DNA from: an uncultured Christensenellaceae bacterium
GTDB taxonomy: Bacteria; Bacillota; Clostridia; Christensenellales; CAG-314
Assembly (NCBI GenBank): GCA_910586625.1
Contig: CAJUIZ010000009.1
Location: forward strand, 1 to 64,000
Direction of reading: 5' to 3'
Length of the DNA stretch: 64,000 nt
Part shown: positions 15,401 through 24,012 of the stretch, in pieces
Layout: each line of letters opens with the position of its first letter
How positions within the stretch are numbered: the first letter of the stretch is position 1
Program-made: the position numbers and the translations under genes
Notes under the pieces: model-generated
Database searches by the model: none
What the model was told of the DNA's origin: nothing
What the model saw: the letters and a program-made list of their open reading frames with translations, nothing else

Positions 15401-17500
15401 ATGGCAAGAATTTATCCCCTGCAAAACGTGCGTAATATAGGTATAATGGCGCACATTGACGCGGGTAAAACAACGACAAGCGAAAGGATTCTGTTCTTTT
15501 CGGGTAAAACGCGTAAGATAGGCGAAACGCACGAAGGTACTGCGGTAATGGACAGTATGGCGCAGGAGCAGGAACGCGGTATAACAATCGCGTCGGCGGC
15601 GACTACCGTTCATTGGATAAACCATTACGATAACGTAGATTACCGTATCAACCTTATCGACACGCCCGGCCACGTTGACTTTACCGTAGAAGTAGAGCGT
15701 TCCTTACGCGTATTAGACGGCGCCGTAGCTGTGTTTTGCGCCAAGGGCGGCGTTGAACCGCAGAGCGAAACCGTATGGCATCAAGCGTCCAAGTATAACG
15801 TTCCCCGTATAGCGTTCGTCAACAAGATGGACATAAACGGAGCGAATTTCTACAACGTGGTAAATATGATGCGCGAGCGTTTGAAAGCCAACGCAATGCC
15901 TATCCAATTGCCTATCGGCAAGGAAGAAACCTTCAAGGGCTTGGTTGACGTAATTACCAAGCGCGCGTATATTTACAACGATCCGAAAGGCTTGGAGATC
16001 GACGAAACGGATGTTCCCGCCGATATGGTTGACGCTGTTAACAAGGCTCACGACGAGCTTGTTGAATTTGTTGCCGGTACCGACGACGAACTGATGGAAA
16101 AGTTCTTCGCGGAAGGCGATTTGTCCGTTGACGAAATCAAAAAGGCGCTTAGAAAGGCTGTTATAGAGCTTAAAGTAAACCCCGTGCTTTGCGGAACGGC
16201 TTACAAGAACAAGGGCGTGCAAAAGCTGCTTGACGCGGTATGCGATTATCTGCCCAGTCCCGTGGATATAGACCACGTGGTAGGCTTCGACGTGCGCGAC
16301 GAAGAAAAACAGCTTGTGCGTAAGACGGACGATACCGAACCGTTCTGCGGTTTGGCTTTCAAGATTGTGGCCGACCCGTTCGTAGGCAAGTTGGCATATT
16401 GCCGCGTATACAGCGGTAAACTTCAAGCGGGCAGCTACGTTTACAATTCTACTAAGGGCAAGCGCGAACGTATTACCAAGGTGTTGCAAATGCACGCTGC
16501 GCAGCGCGAAGAAATAGACGAAACGTACGCTGGCGAAATTGTGGCTTTGGTAGGACTTAAAGACACTACCACGGGCGATACGCTTTGCGAAGAGAAGCAT
16601 CCCATAGTTTTGGACAGTATGGTATTCCCCGAACCGGTTATCAAGGTTGCAATCGAACCTAAGACCAAGGCCGGACAGGAAAAAATGACGCTTGCTTTAA
16701 TCAAGCTTGCGGAAGAAGACCCCACGTTCAAGACCTACACCGACAAGGAAACCGGGCAAACCATAATTGCCGGTATGGGCGAGCTGCACTTGGAAATTAT
16801 CGTCGACAGACTTCTGCGCGAATTCAAGGTAGAAGCTAACGTCGGTCAACCGCAGGTATCGTACAGAGAAACTATTCGCAAGTCCGTTGAAGCGGAAGGC
16901 AAGTACGTTCGTCAGTCCGGCGGTAAAGGTCAATACGGTCATTGTAAAATCCGTATGGAACCCCAAGAAGCAGGCAAGGGTTACGAATTTGTGGACGCAA
17001 CCGTTGGCGGAAGCATTCCCAAGGAATACATTCAGCCCGTCAATAACGGTATAATCGAAGCGTCCAAGACGGGACCGCTTGCGGGCTACGAAATGGTAGA
17101 CTTCAAGGTTACCGTATTCGACGGAAGCTTCCACGCGGTAGATAGCTCGGAAATGGCATTCAAAATTGCGGGATCGTTGGCGTTTAAGAACGCGGCGTTA
17201 AAAGCCGACCCCGTATTGCTCGAGCCTATGATGAAGGTGGAAATAACGATGCCCGAAGAATATTTGGGCGACGTTATGGGTAACGTTTCTTCCCGTCGCG
17301 GCAACGTTTCGGGCATAGAGCTGCGCAACGGAGTTCAAGTAGTTAGCGCGTTTATACCTTTGGCGGAAATGTTCGGTTACGCAACCGATCTTCGCAGCCG
17401 TACGCAGGGACGCGGAAACTATTCGATGCAATTCGACCACTTTGCGGAAGTGCCTAAGGCAATTAAAGAGAAGATTGTCAAGGAAGGCGCTACAAAATAA
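15401..17500 (+). CDS. fusA: Elongation factor G
   Basis: Translocation GTPase of the ribosome, 699 residues, usual length. The GTP-binding motifs are AHIDAGKTTTSE (P loop), RGITI (switch I), DTPGHVDF, and NKMD, all in the first 140 residues. Domain IV is recognised by GGKGQYGHCKI and the C-terminal domain by SSRRGNVSG. The start ATG follows GGAGAG. A TTGACG / TATAAT pair with a short 15-bp spacer (15347-15373) lies in front and could give extra transcription. tuf follows with its own promoter. Confidence 0.99.
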   Translation: MARIYPLQNVRNIGIMAHIDAGKTTTSERILFFSGKTRKIGETHEGTAVMDSMAQEQERGITIASAATTVHWINHYDNVDYRINLIDTPGHVDFTVEVERSLRVLDGAVAVFCAKGGVEPQSETVWHQASKYNVPRIAFVNKMDINGANFYNVVNMMRERLKANAMPIQLPIGKEETFKGLVDVITKRAYIYNDPKGLEIDETDVPADMVDAVNKAHDELVEFVAGTDDELMEKFFAEGDLSVDEIKKALRKAVIELKVNPVLCGTAYKNKGVQKLLDAVCDYLPSPVDIDHVVGFDVRDEEKQLVRKTDDTEPFCGLAFKIVADPFVGKLAYCRVYSGKLQAGSYVYNSTKGKRERITKVLQMHAAQREEIDETYAGEIVALVGLKDTTTGDTLCEEKHPIVLDSMVFPEPVIKVAIEPKTKAGQEKMTLALIKLAEEDPTFKTYTDKETGQTIIAGMGELHLEIIVDRLLREFKVEANVGQPQVSYRETIRKSVEAEGKYVRQSGGKGQYGHCKIRMEPQEAGKGYEFVDATVGGSIPKEYIQPVNNGIIEASKTGPLAGYEMVDFKVTVFDGSFHAVDSSEMAFKIAGSLAFKNAALKADPVLLEPMMKVEITMPEEYLGDVMGNVSSRRGNVSGIELRNGVQVVSAFIPLAEMFGYATDLRSRTQGRGNYSMQFDHFAEVPKAIKEKIVKEGATK

Positions 17501-17531
17501 GCGTTTTGGATAAAATATTTGATTAAAAGTG

Positions 17532-17560
17532 TAGACCAAAACGAAAAAATAAGATATAAT
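17532..17560 (+). promoter_or_regulatory. Promoter of tuf
   Basis: TAGACC (17532-17537), 17-bp spacer, TATAAT (17555-17560). The -10 is perfect and the -35 weak. The start would be about 60 bases before the tuf ATG. Confidence 0.65.
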
Positions 17561-17625
17561 GTATCTGTTATAATTAAAAAATAAAAATATTAGACATCAT
17601 CAAAAATTTAGGAGGAATCACAACA

Positions 17626-18837
17626 ATGGCAAAAGCAAAATTTGACAGAAGCAAACCGCACGTCAATATTGGTACCATCGGTCACGTAGACCACGGTAAG
17701 ACGACCTTGACAGCCGCTATCACGATGGTTATGGCTATGCAAGGTAAAGCAGAAGTAATGAAATACGACGAAATCGACAAGGCTCCCGAAGAAAGAGCTC
17801 GTGGTATAACAATCAATACCGCTCACGTCGAATATCAAACGGACAAGCGTCACTACGCTCACGTTGACTGCCCCGGACACGCCGACTACGTTAAAAACAT
17901 GATTACCGGCGCGGCGCAGATGGACGGCGCAATCTTGGTTGTTTCCGCTGCCGACGGTCCGATGCCCCAAACTCGCGAACACATTCTTCTCGCTCGTCAG
18001 GTTGGCGTTCCCTATATCGTAGTATTCATGAACAAGACCGACTTGGTTGACGACGAAGAATTGCTCGAACTCGTAGAAATGGAAGTTCGCGAACTTCTTT
18101 CCAAGTACGAATTCCCCGGCGACGACCTTCCCATTGTCAAGGGTTCCGCCAAGAAAGCTATGGACGCTGCCGCAGGCGGCAACACCAATCTTGCGGATCC
18201 CGTTTTCAAGCCCATTTTGGACTTGATGGACGCCGTTGACGCTTATATCCCCACGCCCGCACGTGATACGGACAAGCCCTTCTTGATGCCCGTAGAAGAC
18301 GTATTTACCATTACCGGACGCGGCACCGTTGCTACCGGCAGAGTAGAACGCGGTTCCGTTAAACCTTCCGACCCCGTAGAAATCGTAGGCTTGAAGGACG
18401 AAGTTAAGACGTCCGTTGTTACAGGCGTTGAAATGTTCCGCAAACTTCTTGACGAAGCTTTCGCAGGCGACAACGTAGGTTTGTTGCTTCGCGGTGTAGA
18501 CCGTAAAGAAATCGAACGCGGACAAGTTGTGGCTAAACCCAAATCGGTTACTCCGCACAAGGAATTCGAAGGTCAAGTATACGTACTTACCAAGGAAGAA
18601 GGCGGACGTCACAGCCCGTTCTTCAAGGGATACCGTCCTCAATTCTATTTCCGTACGACCGACGTTACGGGCTCTATCGAGCTTGACCCCGGCGTGGAAA
18701 TGGTAATGCCCGGCGACCACACCCATATCAAGGTAGCTTTGATTACGCCTATCGCTATGGAAGACGGACTTCGTTTCGCTATCCGTGAAGGTGGCCACAC
18801 CGTCGGTTCCGGCGTTGTATCCAAGATCATCGCGTAA
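17626..18837 (+). CDS. tuf: Elongation factor Tu
   Basis: EF-Tu, 403 residues, delivers aminoacyl-tRNA to the ribosome. P loop GHVDHGKTT, RGITINTAHVEY, DCPGHADYVKNMITGAAQMD and NKTD are all intact, as is the GTGRVERG-type domain 2 sequence (GRGTVATGRVERG). The ATG follows TAGGAGGA. A strong terminator closes the operon. Only one copy is seen in the window. Confidence 0.99.
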   Translation: MAKAKFDRSKPHVNIGTIGHVDHGKTTLTAAITMVMAMQGKAEVMKYDEIDKAPEERARGITINTAHVEYQTDKRHYAHVDCPGHADYVKNMITGAAQMDGAILVVSAADGPMPQTREHILLARQVGVPYIVVFMNKTDLVDDEELLELVEMEVRELLSKYEFPGDDLPIVKGSAKKAMDAAAGGNTNLADPVFKPILDLMDAVDAYIPTPARDTDKPFLMPVEDVFTITGRGTVATGRVERGSVKPSDPVEIVGLKDEVKTSVVTGVEMFRKLLDEAFAGDNVGLLLRGVDRKEIERGQVVAKPKSVTPHKEFEGQVYVLTKEEGGRHSPFFKGYRPQFYFRTTDVTGSIELDPGVEMVMPGDHTHIKVALITPIAMEDGLRFAIREGGHTVGSGVVSKIIA

Positions 18838-18850
18838 TTAACTTTACAAT

Positions 18851-18887
18851 AAAAAACAGTCGACATATCGTCGGCTGTTTTTTTTTG
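18851..18887 (+). terminator. Terminator of tuf
   Basis: AAAACAGTCGAC (18853-18864) pairs with GTCGGCTGTTTT (18870-18881) with one G-U pair, followed by a T run. The 214 bases from here to the end of cdd hold nothing convincing. Confidence 0.92.
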
Positions 18888-19101
18888 TTGTCATTATTTC
18901 TGAATGCACAAATGCTTATATGCGCATCTGTACGGGTTGAAATATACGCCGCGGAAAAAGTAATCTTTCAAATATTATTTCTTCTTAAACGGTTTGCAAA
19001 GCCAATCGTGGTTAAACGTCGGGCTTTTCACTATTTCAACAACGTAATATTTGGTTTCTGCTTTGAAACGAATATCCTTTTGTATGAATAAGGCTCGATT
19101 T

Positions 19102-19518
19102 CTACTTGCTTAGTGGCAGACTGATAAGCGGCATAAGCTCCGCTAACGTATATACCTTGTAATCGTCGTAGTCTCTTGCAAGGATTATTTCGAAATCACG
19201 TTGGCAAAATTCCGTCATTACCTGTCTGCATACGCCGCATGGCGGGCAGAAATCTCCTTCTCCGATGGGGGTGTCCGCGTCGTTTCCGACTATGGCTATT
19301 GCGGCGAAATCCTTGTCCCCTTCCGATATAGCCTTGAAAAAGGCCGTCCTTTCCGCACAGTTTGTCGGGCTGAAAGTGGAGCTCTCTATGTTGCAGCCGC
19401 GGTATATTTTGCCTTCTTTGGTAAGCAACGCTGCGCCGACCGCCCAGTGAGAGTAGGGTATATAAGCGTATTTCTGCGCTTCGTACGCTTCCTTTACCAG
19501 TATTTTGTAATCAATCAT
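19102..19518 (-). CDS. cdd: Cytidine deaminase
   Basis: A 138-residue homotetrameric-type cytidine deaminase that turns cytidine/deoxycytidine into uridine/deoxyuridine in pyrimidine salvage. The catalytic zinc site is visible as NCAERTA (Cys ligand and catalytic Glu, about residues 53-59) and PPCGVCRQ (two Cys ligands, about 91-98). The substrate-binding NIESSTF is also present. The ATG at 19518 follows GGGAG by about 8 bases; an upstream ATG at 19590 would add 24 unrelated residues. It sits on the opposite strand between two ribosomal-protein clusters. Confidence 0.96.
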   Translation of the reverse strand: MIDYKILVKEAYEAQKYAYIPYSHWAVGAALLTKEGKIYRGCNIESSTFSPTNCAERTAFFKAISEGDKDFAAIAIVGNDADTPIGEGDFCPPCGVCRQVMTEFCQRDFEIILARDYDDYKVYTLAELMPLISLPLSK

Positions 19519-19693
19519 AATTGTGCTCCCGTAAATGTTATGTTTCGTGTGGGCTATTATTCTATTACAAAACTTGTCTTTTGTCAACACACGTTTTACA
19601 TTTAATAACTAAGTTTTTTATTCGTAGCAGTTTATTCAAACGTATTTGTATATGCGCATATGAACGCGAGTGCAAACGTTTGGGTAATGGTGT

Positions 19694-19722
19694 AAAAAAA
19701 CGACGAAGGCTATTCTTCGTCG
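19694..19722 (-). terminator. Terminator overlapping the end of a gene
   Basis: On the minus strand CGACGAAG (19715-19722) pairs with CTTCGTCG (19701-19708), followed by seven T. The left arm is made from the last codons (Asp-Asp-Glu-Glu-stop) of the gene ending at 19710. Confidence 0.85.
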
Positions 19723-20420
19723 TCGGTATATTCGTCGTCGGGTAATTTTTCGTAATCTTCTTCGATAATCTCTGCGTCTTTCTTTTTACGTTTTTTTCTC
19801 TTTTTGCATTCGTGTGCGTACGCAAGTATTTCGTCTGCGTCGGCCCTTTCAAGAAAATCTATTTCTTGTACGCCGTCGAAACGGGTTAAAAACAGAGAAG
19901 TCAGTTTGCACGATTTTATTACTGCGTAATCGAAGTTCTCGAATTCTCGGGAAATTTTTACCGAAGATTTCGGCCGCGCGGTATCGCTGTCGGTGATTTT
20001 TATTTCGGACCAGCCGTACAATGACCATGTGGGGCTTAAAAATCGTTTTTTGCCGGTAAAGTCTTCGCTCCACCAAAACGAGCTGTAATACATTATCCAC
20101 ACGCCTTCGTTAGTTATTACAACGTGTTTGGCGTATTTCCAAAACCACAGGCTTATGGCAATCTTGACGATGTAAGCTAATACGAAAATACAGAACAACG
20201 TCCATTTGATATACGTACCAAACTCATTGACGTCGTTAGGTGTAAGCAAACACAAAGCAAGCAAAGCTCCGATGCCGAAAAATAGTCCTACGGTTTGGTG
20301 GTTTATAAGTTCGCCGCGCAAGTATCCGCGGAATTTTTTGAGATAGTGTTTGTAGTACGTTTCTTCGGCGCGAGTCGTTTGGTTGCGCATTTTAAGACAA
20401 GGTTCGTTTTCGTTAATCAT
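19710..20420 (-). CDS. Membrane protein with acidic tail, unknown function
   Basis: A 236-residue protein. After a charged N terminus of about 45 residues come two membrane helices (about residues 48-65, VGLFFGIGALLALCLLTP, and about 72-95, WTLFCIFVLAYIVKIAISLW). A cytoplasmic domain with alternating strands follows (HVVITNEGVWIMYY onward), which looks like a PH-like/DUF fold, and then a Lys-rich stretch (KKRKKRKKKDAE) and a Glu/Asp end. ATG at 20420 follows GGAG by 7 bases. I do not recognise a named family. The terminator is built into the stop-codon region. Transcribed alone, upstream of cdd. Confidence 0.7.
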   Translation of the reverse strand: MINENEPCLKMRNQTTRAEETYYKHYLKKFRGYLRGELINHQTVGLFFGIGALLALCLLTPNDVNEFGTYIKWTLFCIFVLAYIVKIAISLWFWKYAKHVVITNEGVWIMYYSSFWWSEDFTGKKRFLSPTWSLYGWSEIKITDSDTARPKSSVKISREFENFDYAVIKSCKLTSLFLTRFDGVQEIDFLERADADEILAYAHECKKRKKRKKKDAEIIEEDYEKLPDDEYTDDEE

Positions 20421-20566
20421 ATCTGCTCCGTAATTTCGGCAATGCGATAACATTATAATAAATAATATTAGCATTTGCTTGCGCAGATGTCAAATGTTTC
20501 CTTTATCTGCGCGTTACGGCAGCAAAGCACAGTCAAAATATTCATTGAAATTGAAGTCGTTTTTCG

Positions 20567-20595
20567 TTGACAACGGTTGCGTAATATGGTATTAT
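20567..20595 (+). promoter_or_regulatory. Promoter of rpmG-secE-nusG cluster
   Basis: TTGACA (20567-20572), 17-bp spacer, TATTAT (20590-20595). The leader of about 85 bases holds an AAAACGCTT-GAAT-AAGCGTGTTT hairpin (about 20636-20657). Confidence 0.85.
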
Positions 20596-20685
20596 TATTT
20601 AGCACTCTAATAGGGGTGTAATTTTTTGCGTGCGAAAAACGCTTGAATAAGCGTGTTTCTCGCCGATTAACAGGAGACGTCGGAT

Positions 20686-20853
20686 ATGGCAGCGAAGAAA
20701 GGAAACAGAGTCAAGGTAGTGCTTGCTTGCACCGAGTGCAAACAACGTAATTACGACACGTACAAAAACGGCAAGACGACTACCGACAGACTTGAATTCA
20801 ATAAATATTGCAGATTTTGTAAGAAGCATACGACTCACAAAGAAGCGAAGTAA
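20686..20853 (+). CDS. rpmG: 50S ribosomal protein L33
   Basis: A 55-residue L33. It is the zinc-binding (C+) form, with CTEC at residues 15-18 and CRFC at 42-45. It sits directly before secE and nusG, as in most Firmicutes. The ATG follows CAGGAG by 8 bases. C+ forms are normally used when zinc is plentiful; a zinc-independent paralogue elsewhere cannot be seen from here. Confidence 0.96.
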   Translation: MAAKKGNRVKVVLACTECKQRNYDTYKNGKTTTDRLEFNKYCRFCKKHTTHKEAK

Positions 20854-20864
20854 GGAGAGTTAAT

Positions 20865-21080
20865 ATGGCAGCGCAGCAAAAAGCAAAAAAGCCCAATTTA
20901 TTCAAAAGATTAGGCGCTTTCTTTGTAAAGAGTTGGTCGGAGCTTAAAAAGGTTTCTTGGCCCAATTTCAAGACGGTTTTGAAGAATACGAGTATCGTTT
21001 TGCTCGTAGTTTTGTTCTTCGCTCTTATTATTTACGGTTCGGACTTGTTGTTCGGATGGTTAATTTCTTTGATAAAGTAA
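20865..21080 (+). CDS. secE: Preprotein translocase subunit SecE
   Basis: The small subunit of the SecYEG channel, 71 residues, the short single-helix form usual in Firmicutes. The amphipathic segment KSWSELKKVSWPNFKTVLKN (about residues 22-41) and the single membrane helix (about 44-66) are as expected. The ATG follows AAGGAG. Between rpmG and nusG. Confidence 0.96.
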   Translation: MAAQQKAKKPNLFKRLGAFFVKSWSELKKVSWPNFKTVLKNTSIVLLVVLFFALIIYGSDLLFGWLISLIK

Positions 21081-21093
21081 GGTAAAACGGCTT

Positions 21094-21645
21094 ATGAGCG
21101 AACAGAACTCTGCAAAGTGGTATATTCTTCATACGTATTCGGGTTATGAGAGTCTGGTTAAAAAAAGTATCGAGCAAATGGTGGAAAACGGCAATTTGCA
21201 AAGCGTAATTTTGGACACCAAGATTCCTACCGAGACGCTAATCGAAGAAAAGAACGGCAAAAAGAAAGCGTACGAAGCCAAGGTTATGCCCGGGTACGTT
21301 TTCGTCAAGCTTGTTTATTCCAACCAATTGTGGTTTATGCTTACCAATACCCGCGGAGTAACCGGTTTCGTGGGTCCCAACGGTAAAGCTTGGCCGCTTG
21401 AAGAAGACGAAGTAAAGCGTCTCCGCTTGGAAGAACGCGTCGTCGATTTCGATATGGTTATCGGAGACAACGTAACGGTTATTTCCGGTCCGTTCGAAGG
21501 CTTGGTCGGCGTGATAAAGGCAATAGACGTCGCCCGTCAAAAAGCTCAGGTTACGCTCAATATGTTCGGCAGAGAAACTTCTGTCGATATGGACTTTATT
21601 CAAATAGAAAAAATCAACAATCCCACGATTGTATCGCAGGAGTAG
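21094..21645 (+). CDS. nusG: Transcription termination/antitermination protein NusG
   Basis: NusG, 183 residues. The N-terminal NGN domain (WYILHTYSGYESLVKKSIEQ, MPGYVFVKL, RGVTGFVG) and the C-terminal KOW domain (GPFEGLVGVIKAIDVARQK) are both present. It binds RNA polymerase and links it to the ribosome. The ribosome binding site is weak (AAGGT), 13 bases after secE, so coupling is likely. Followed by rplK after 79 bases. Confidence 0.97.
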   Translation: MSEQNSAKWYILHTYSGYESLVKKSIEQMVENGNLQSVILDTKIPTETLIEEKNGKKKAYEAKVMPGYVFVKLVYSNQLWFMLTNTRGVTGFVGPNGKAWPLEEDEVKRLRLEERVVDFDMVIGDNVTVISGPFEGLVGVIKAIDVARQKAQVTLNMFGRETSVDMDFIQIEKINNPTIVSQE

Positions 21646-21724
21646 TTGTTTTTTATATGGGAGAAAGAAACAAATACAAATTTGACGGTTTCTTTCGTTA
21701 ACACCACGATATAAGGAGAATACT

Positions 21725-22150
21725 ATGGCTAAAAAGGTCACGGCGGTTGTAAAACTTCAACTTCCCGCCGGAAAAGCGACGCCGGCTCCGCCGGTAGGTT
21801 CGGCTCTCGGTCCCCACGGAATTAACATTCCCGGTTTTACCAAGGATTTTAACGCGAGAACAGCCGACAAAGCGGGACTTATTATTCCCGTAATTGTAAC
21901 TATTTATCAAGATCACAGCTTTACGTTCATTCTTAAAACCCCGCCCGCTCCCGTGCTTATAAAAAAGGCTTGCGGAATCGAAAGCGGCAGCGCGGTTCCC
22001 AACAGAACGAAGGTAGCTAAGATTACTCACGCGCAAATCGAAGAAATTGCCAAGACCAAGATGGTAGACCTCAACGCGTCTTCTTTGGAATCGGCTTGTT
22101 CGATGATTGCAGGCACAGCCCGCAGTATGGGCATTGTCGTCGAAGGTTAA
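21725..22150 (+). CDS. rplK: 50S ribosomal protein L11
   Basis: L11, 141 residues, part of the GTPase-associated centre. The Pro-rich N-terminal PAGKATPAPPVGSALGPHGI (about residues 13-32) and the RNA-binding C-terminal domain (SGSAVPNRTKVAKITHAQIE) are standard. ATG follows AAGGAG. Followed by rplA after 11 bases. Confidence 0.99.
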   Translation: MAKKVTAVVKLQLPAGKATPAPPVGSALGPHGINIPGFTKDFNARTADKAGLIIPVIVTIYQDHSFTFILKTPPAPVLIKKACGIESGSAVPNRTKVAKITHAQIEEIAKTKMVDLNASSLESACSMIAGTARSMGIVVEG

Positions 22151-22161
22151 GGAGGCGTCAA

Positions 22162-22842
22162 ATGAAAGGAAAGAAATATGTTGATGCTTTGAAAAAAATC
22201 GACAAGACAAAGCAATACGATATGAGCGAAGCCATTCAAACCGCTATAGATATCGCTCCCGCCAAGTTTGACGAAACCTTGGAGCTGCACGTAAAATTGG
22301 GCGTAGACAGCCGTAAAGCGGACCAACAGGTTCGCGGCGTAGTAGTACTGCCCAACGGAACAGGTAAAACCGTACGCGTATTGGTAATTGCCAAGGGTGC
22401 CAAGGCTGACGAAGCGACTGCCGCCGGCGCGGACTTCGTAGGCGCGGAAGAATACATCGAAAAGATGCAAAAGGAAAACTGGTTCGACTTCGACGTGCTC
22501 GTTACTACTCCCGATATGATGGGACTTGTAGGACGTCTCGGTAGAGTATTGGGACCCAAGGGCTTGATGCCCAACCCCAAGAGCGGAACCGTTACTACGG
22601 ATATCGCCAAGACTATACACGATATCAAGGCAGGTAAGGTAGAATACCGTTTGGACAAGCAATCTATCTGCCACGTTATTTTCGGTAAAAAGTCTTTCGG
22701 TCGTGACAAACTGCTCGAAAACGCTACGGCGATTATGGACGCAATAGTCAAGGCTAAACCCGCCGCGGCAAAGGGTACGTATCTCAAATCGGTAGCCGTC
22801 GCAACAACGATGGGTCCCGGCATCAAGGTATCGTACAAATAA
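22162..22842 (+). CDS. rplA: 50S ribosomal protein L1
   Basis: L1, 226 residues, forms the L1 stalk and usually represses the L11 operon. The conserved GLVGRLGRVLGPKGLMPNPK (about residues 118-137) and AGKVEYRLDK are present. The ATG at 22162 follows AAGGAGG; a longer upstream frame overlapping rplK is not used. Confidence 0.99.
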   Translation: MKGKKYVDALKKIDKTKQYDMSEAIQTAIDIAPAKFDETLELHVKLGVDSRKADQQVRGVVVLPNGTGKTVRVLVIAKGAKADEATAAGADFVGAEEYIEKMQKENWFDFDVLVTTPDMMGLVGRLGRVLGPKGLMPNPKSGTVTTDIAKTIHDIKAGKVEYRLDKQSICHVIFGKKSFGRDKLLENATAIMDAIVKAKPAAAKGTYLKSVAVATTMGPGIKVSYK

Positions 22843-22856
22843 ACTGAAATTGAATA

Positions 22857-22970
22857 CCCAAACCCGTTCCAAAGACAGCAAGTAACAGTAAATCTTGCCG
22901 AGGTACAAATACGGTTTACAGTCTTTTAGACTCCTACCCTTGTACCGATTACACGGCGCAAGGGTTTTTA
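22857..22970 (+). promoter_or_regulatory. L10 leader with transcription attenuator
   Basis: The element matches the L10 leader type: AAAGACAGCAAGT ... AATCTTGCCGAGGT (about 22871-22904) is its kink-turn/L10-binding part. Downstream, ACCCTTG (22936-22942) pairs with CAAGGGT (22959-22965) followed by T, a terminator. GGTACAA (22902-22908) can instead pair with TTGTACC (22940-22946), which would break the terminator stem. This gives a simple attenuation switch by L10(L12)4 for rplJL. Confidence 0.85.
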
Positions 22971-22998
22971 ATTAAAATATTAAAAGGAGGAAACAATA

Positions 22999-23517
22999 AT
23001 GGATCACGAACGTCATCACGGACATCTCAGTTCCACGCAAGCGGCTAAGAGAGAAGTTGTAGAGCAAATCAAAGAAAAGATTCAAAACAGCCAATCTTTC
23101 GTTATTCTCGATTACAAAGGACTGACGGTTGCCCAAGATACCGAATTCCGTTCGGAATTTCGTAAAAACGACGTAGAGTACAAAGTGCTTAAAAACACGT
23201 TGTTCAAGAAAGCGCTTAACGAGCTTGGATATACCGAATTTGACGAAGCGCTCAACGGACCCAGCGCGTTTGCGTTTGGTACCGCCGACGCTATAGCTCC
23301 CGCTAAGGTTGCTGCGGACGGTATCAAGAAGTATAACGCAATGAGCATTAAATGCGGTATGTTCGACAAGAAGTACGCCGACGCGGCTACCTGCGACGCA
23401 ATGAGCAAGGTACCCGGTAGAGAAGCGCTTCTCGGTATGTTGGTTTCGGTATTGTCTGCGCCTATGCGCGGATTGGCGGTTGCGTTAAACGCCGTTGCCG
23501 AACAAAAAGGCGAATAA
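22999..23517 (+). CDS. rplJ: 50S ribosomal protein L10
   Basis: L10, 172 residues, base of the L12 stalk and likely repressor through the leader in front. The core VEQIKEKIQNSQSFVILDYKG (residue 21 on) and the C-terminal helix for L12 binding are usual. The N terminus MDHERHHGHLSSTQ carries a His-rich extension of about 14 residues not found in the standard protein. ATG has AAAAGGAGG upstream. Confidence 0.98.
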   Translation: MDHERHHGHLSSTQAAKREVVEQIKEKIQNSQSFVILDYKGLTVAQDTEFRSEFRKNDVEYKVLKNTLFKKALNELGYTEFDEALNGPSAFAFGTADAIAPAKVAADGIKKYNAMSIKCGMFDKKYADAATCDAMSKVPGREALLGMLVSVLSAPMRGLAVALNAVAEQKGE

Positions 23518-23586
23518 TCTCGCCGAGCAAGGTCTCGTCCGCCTAAGGACGGAAACACATTAAAAAATAATAGGAGAAATAAAATA

Positions 23587-23955
23587 ATGGATACGAAAAA
23601 ATTTATCGAAGAGATTAAATCTCTTTCCGTTTTGGAACTTAACGAACTCGTTCACGCTATAGAAGAAGAATTCGGCGTTTCCGCAGCCGCTCCCATAGCC
23701 GTTGCAGGCGGAGCTGCCGCAGCTGCTCCCGCCGTTGAAGAAAAGACGGAATTCGACGTAGTGTTGAAGGCTATCGGCGCTAACAAGATTGCCGTTATCA
23801 AGGCTGTTCGCGAACTCACCGGACTTGGACTTGTAGAAGCTAAAAACCTTGTTGAAAGCGCTCCCGCAACCATCAAGGAAGCTCAACCCAAGGAAGCCGC
23901 CGAAGGTATGGTTAAAACTCTTACCGAAGCCGGCGCAGAAGCGGAAATTAAGTAA
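23587..23955 (+). CDS. rplL: 50S ribosomal protein L7/L12
   Basis: L12, 122 residues. N-terminal dimerisation helix, Ala-rich hinge (about residues 35-55, AAAPIAVAGGAAAAAPAVEE), and the C-terminal GTPase-binding domain (KIAVIKAVRELTGLGLVEAK) are intact. Last gene of the cluster; a terminator follows. In most bacteria rpoB would come next, but here it does not. Confidence 0.99.
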   Translation: MDTKKFIEEIKSLSVLELNELVHAIEEEFGVSAAAPIAVAGGAAAAAPAVEEKTEFDVVLKAIGANKIAVIKAVRELTGLGLVEAKNLVESAPATIKEAQPKEAAEGMVKTLTEAGAEAEIK

Positions 23956-23971
23956 TTATTTCAACAATCAA

Positions 23972-24003
23972 AAAAACTCGCGTAATATAACGCGAGTTTT
24001 TTT
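23972..24003 (+). terminator. Terminator after rplL
   Basis: AAACTCGCG (23974-23982) pairs with CGCGAGTTT (23991-23999), flanked by A and T runs. It may work in both directions for the convergent gene. Confidence 0.93.
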
Positions 24004-24012
24004 ATTAAAGTA

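Noticed and set aside
17608..18798. A 396-residue minus-strand frame opposite tuf
   Set aside because: Shadow of the strongly biased tuf codons.
18885..19091. A 68-residue forward frame after tuf
   Set aside because: It begins right in the terminator, has no ribosome binding site, and resembles no family.
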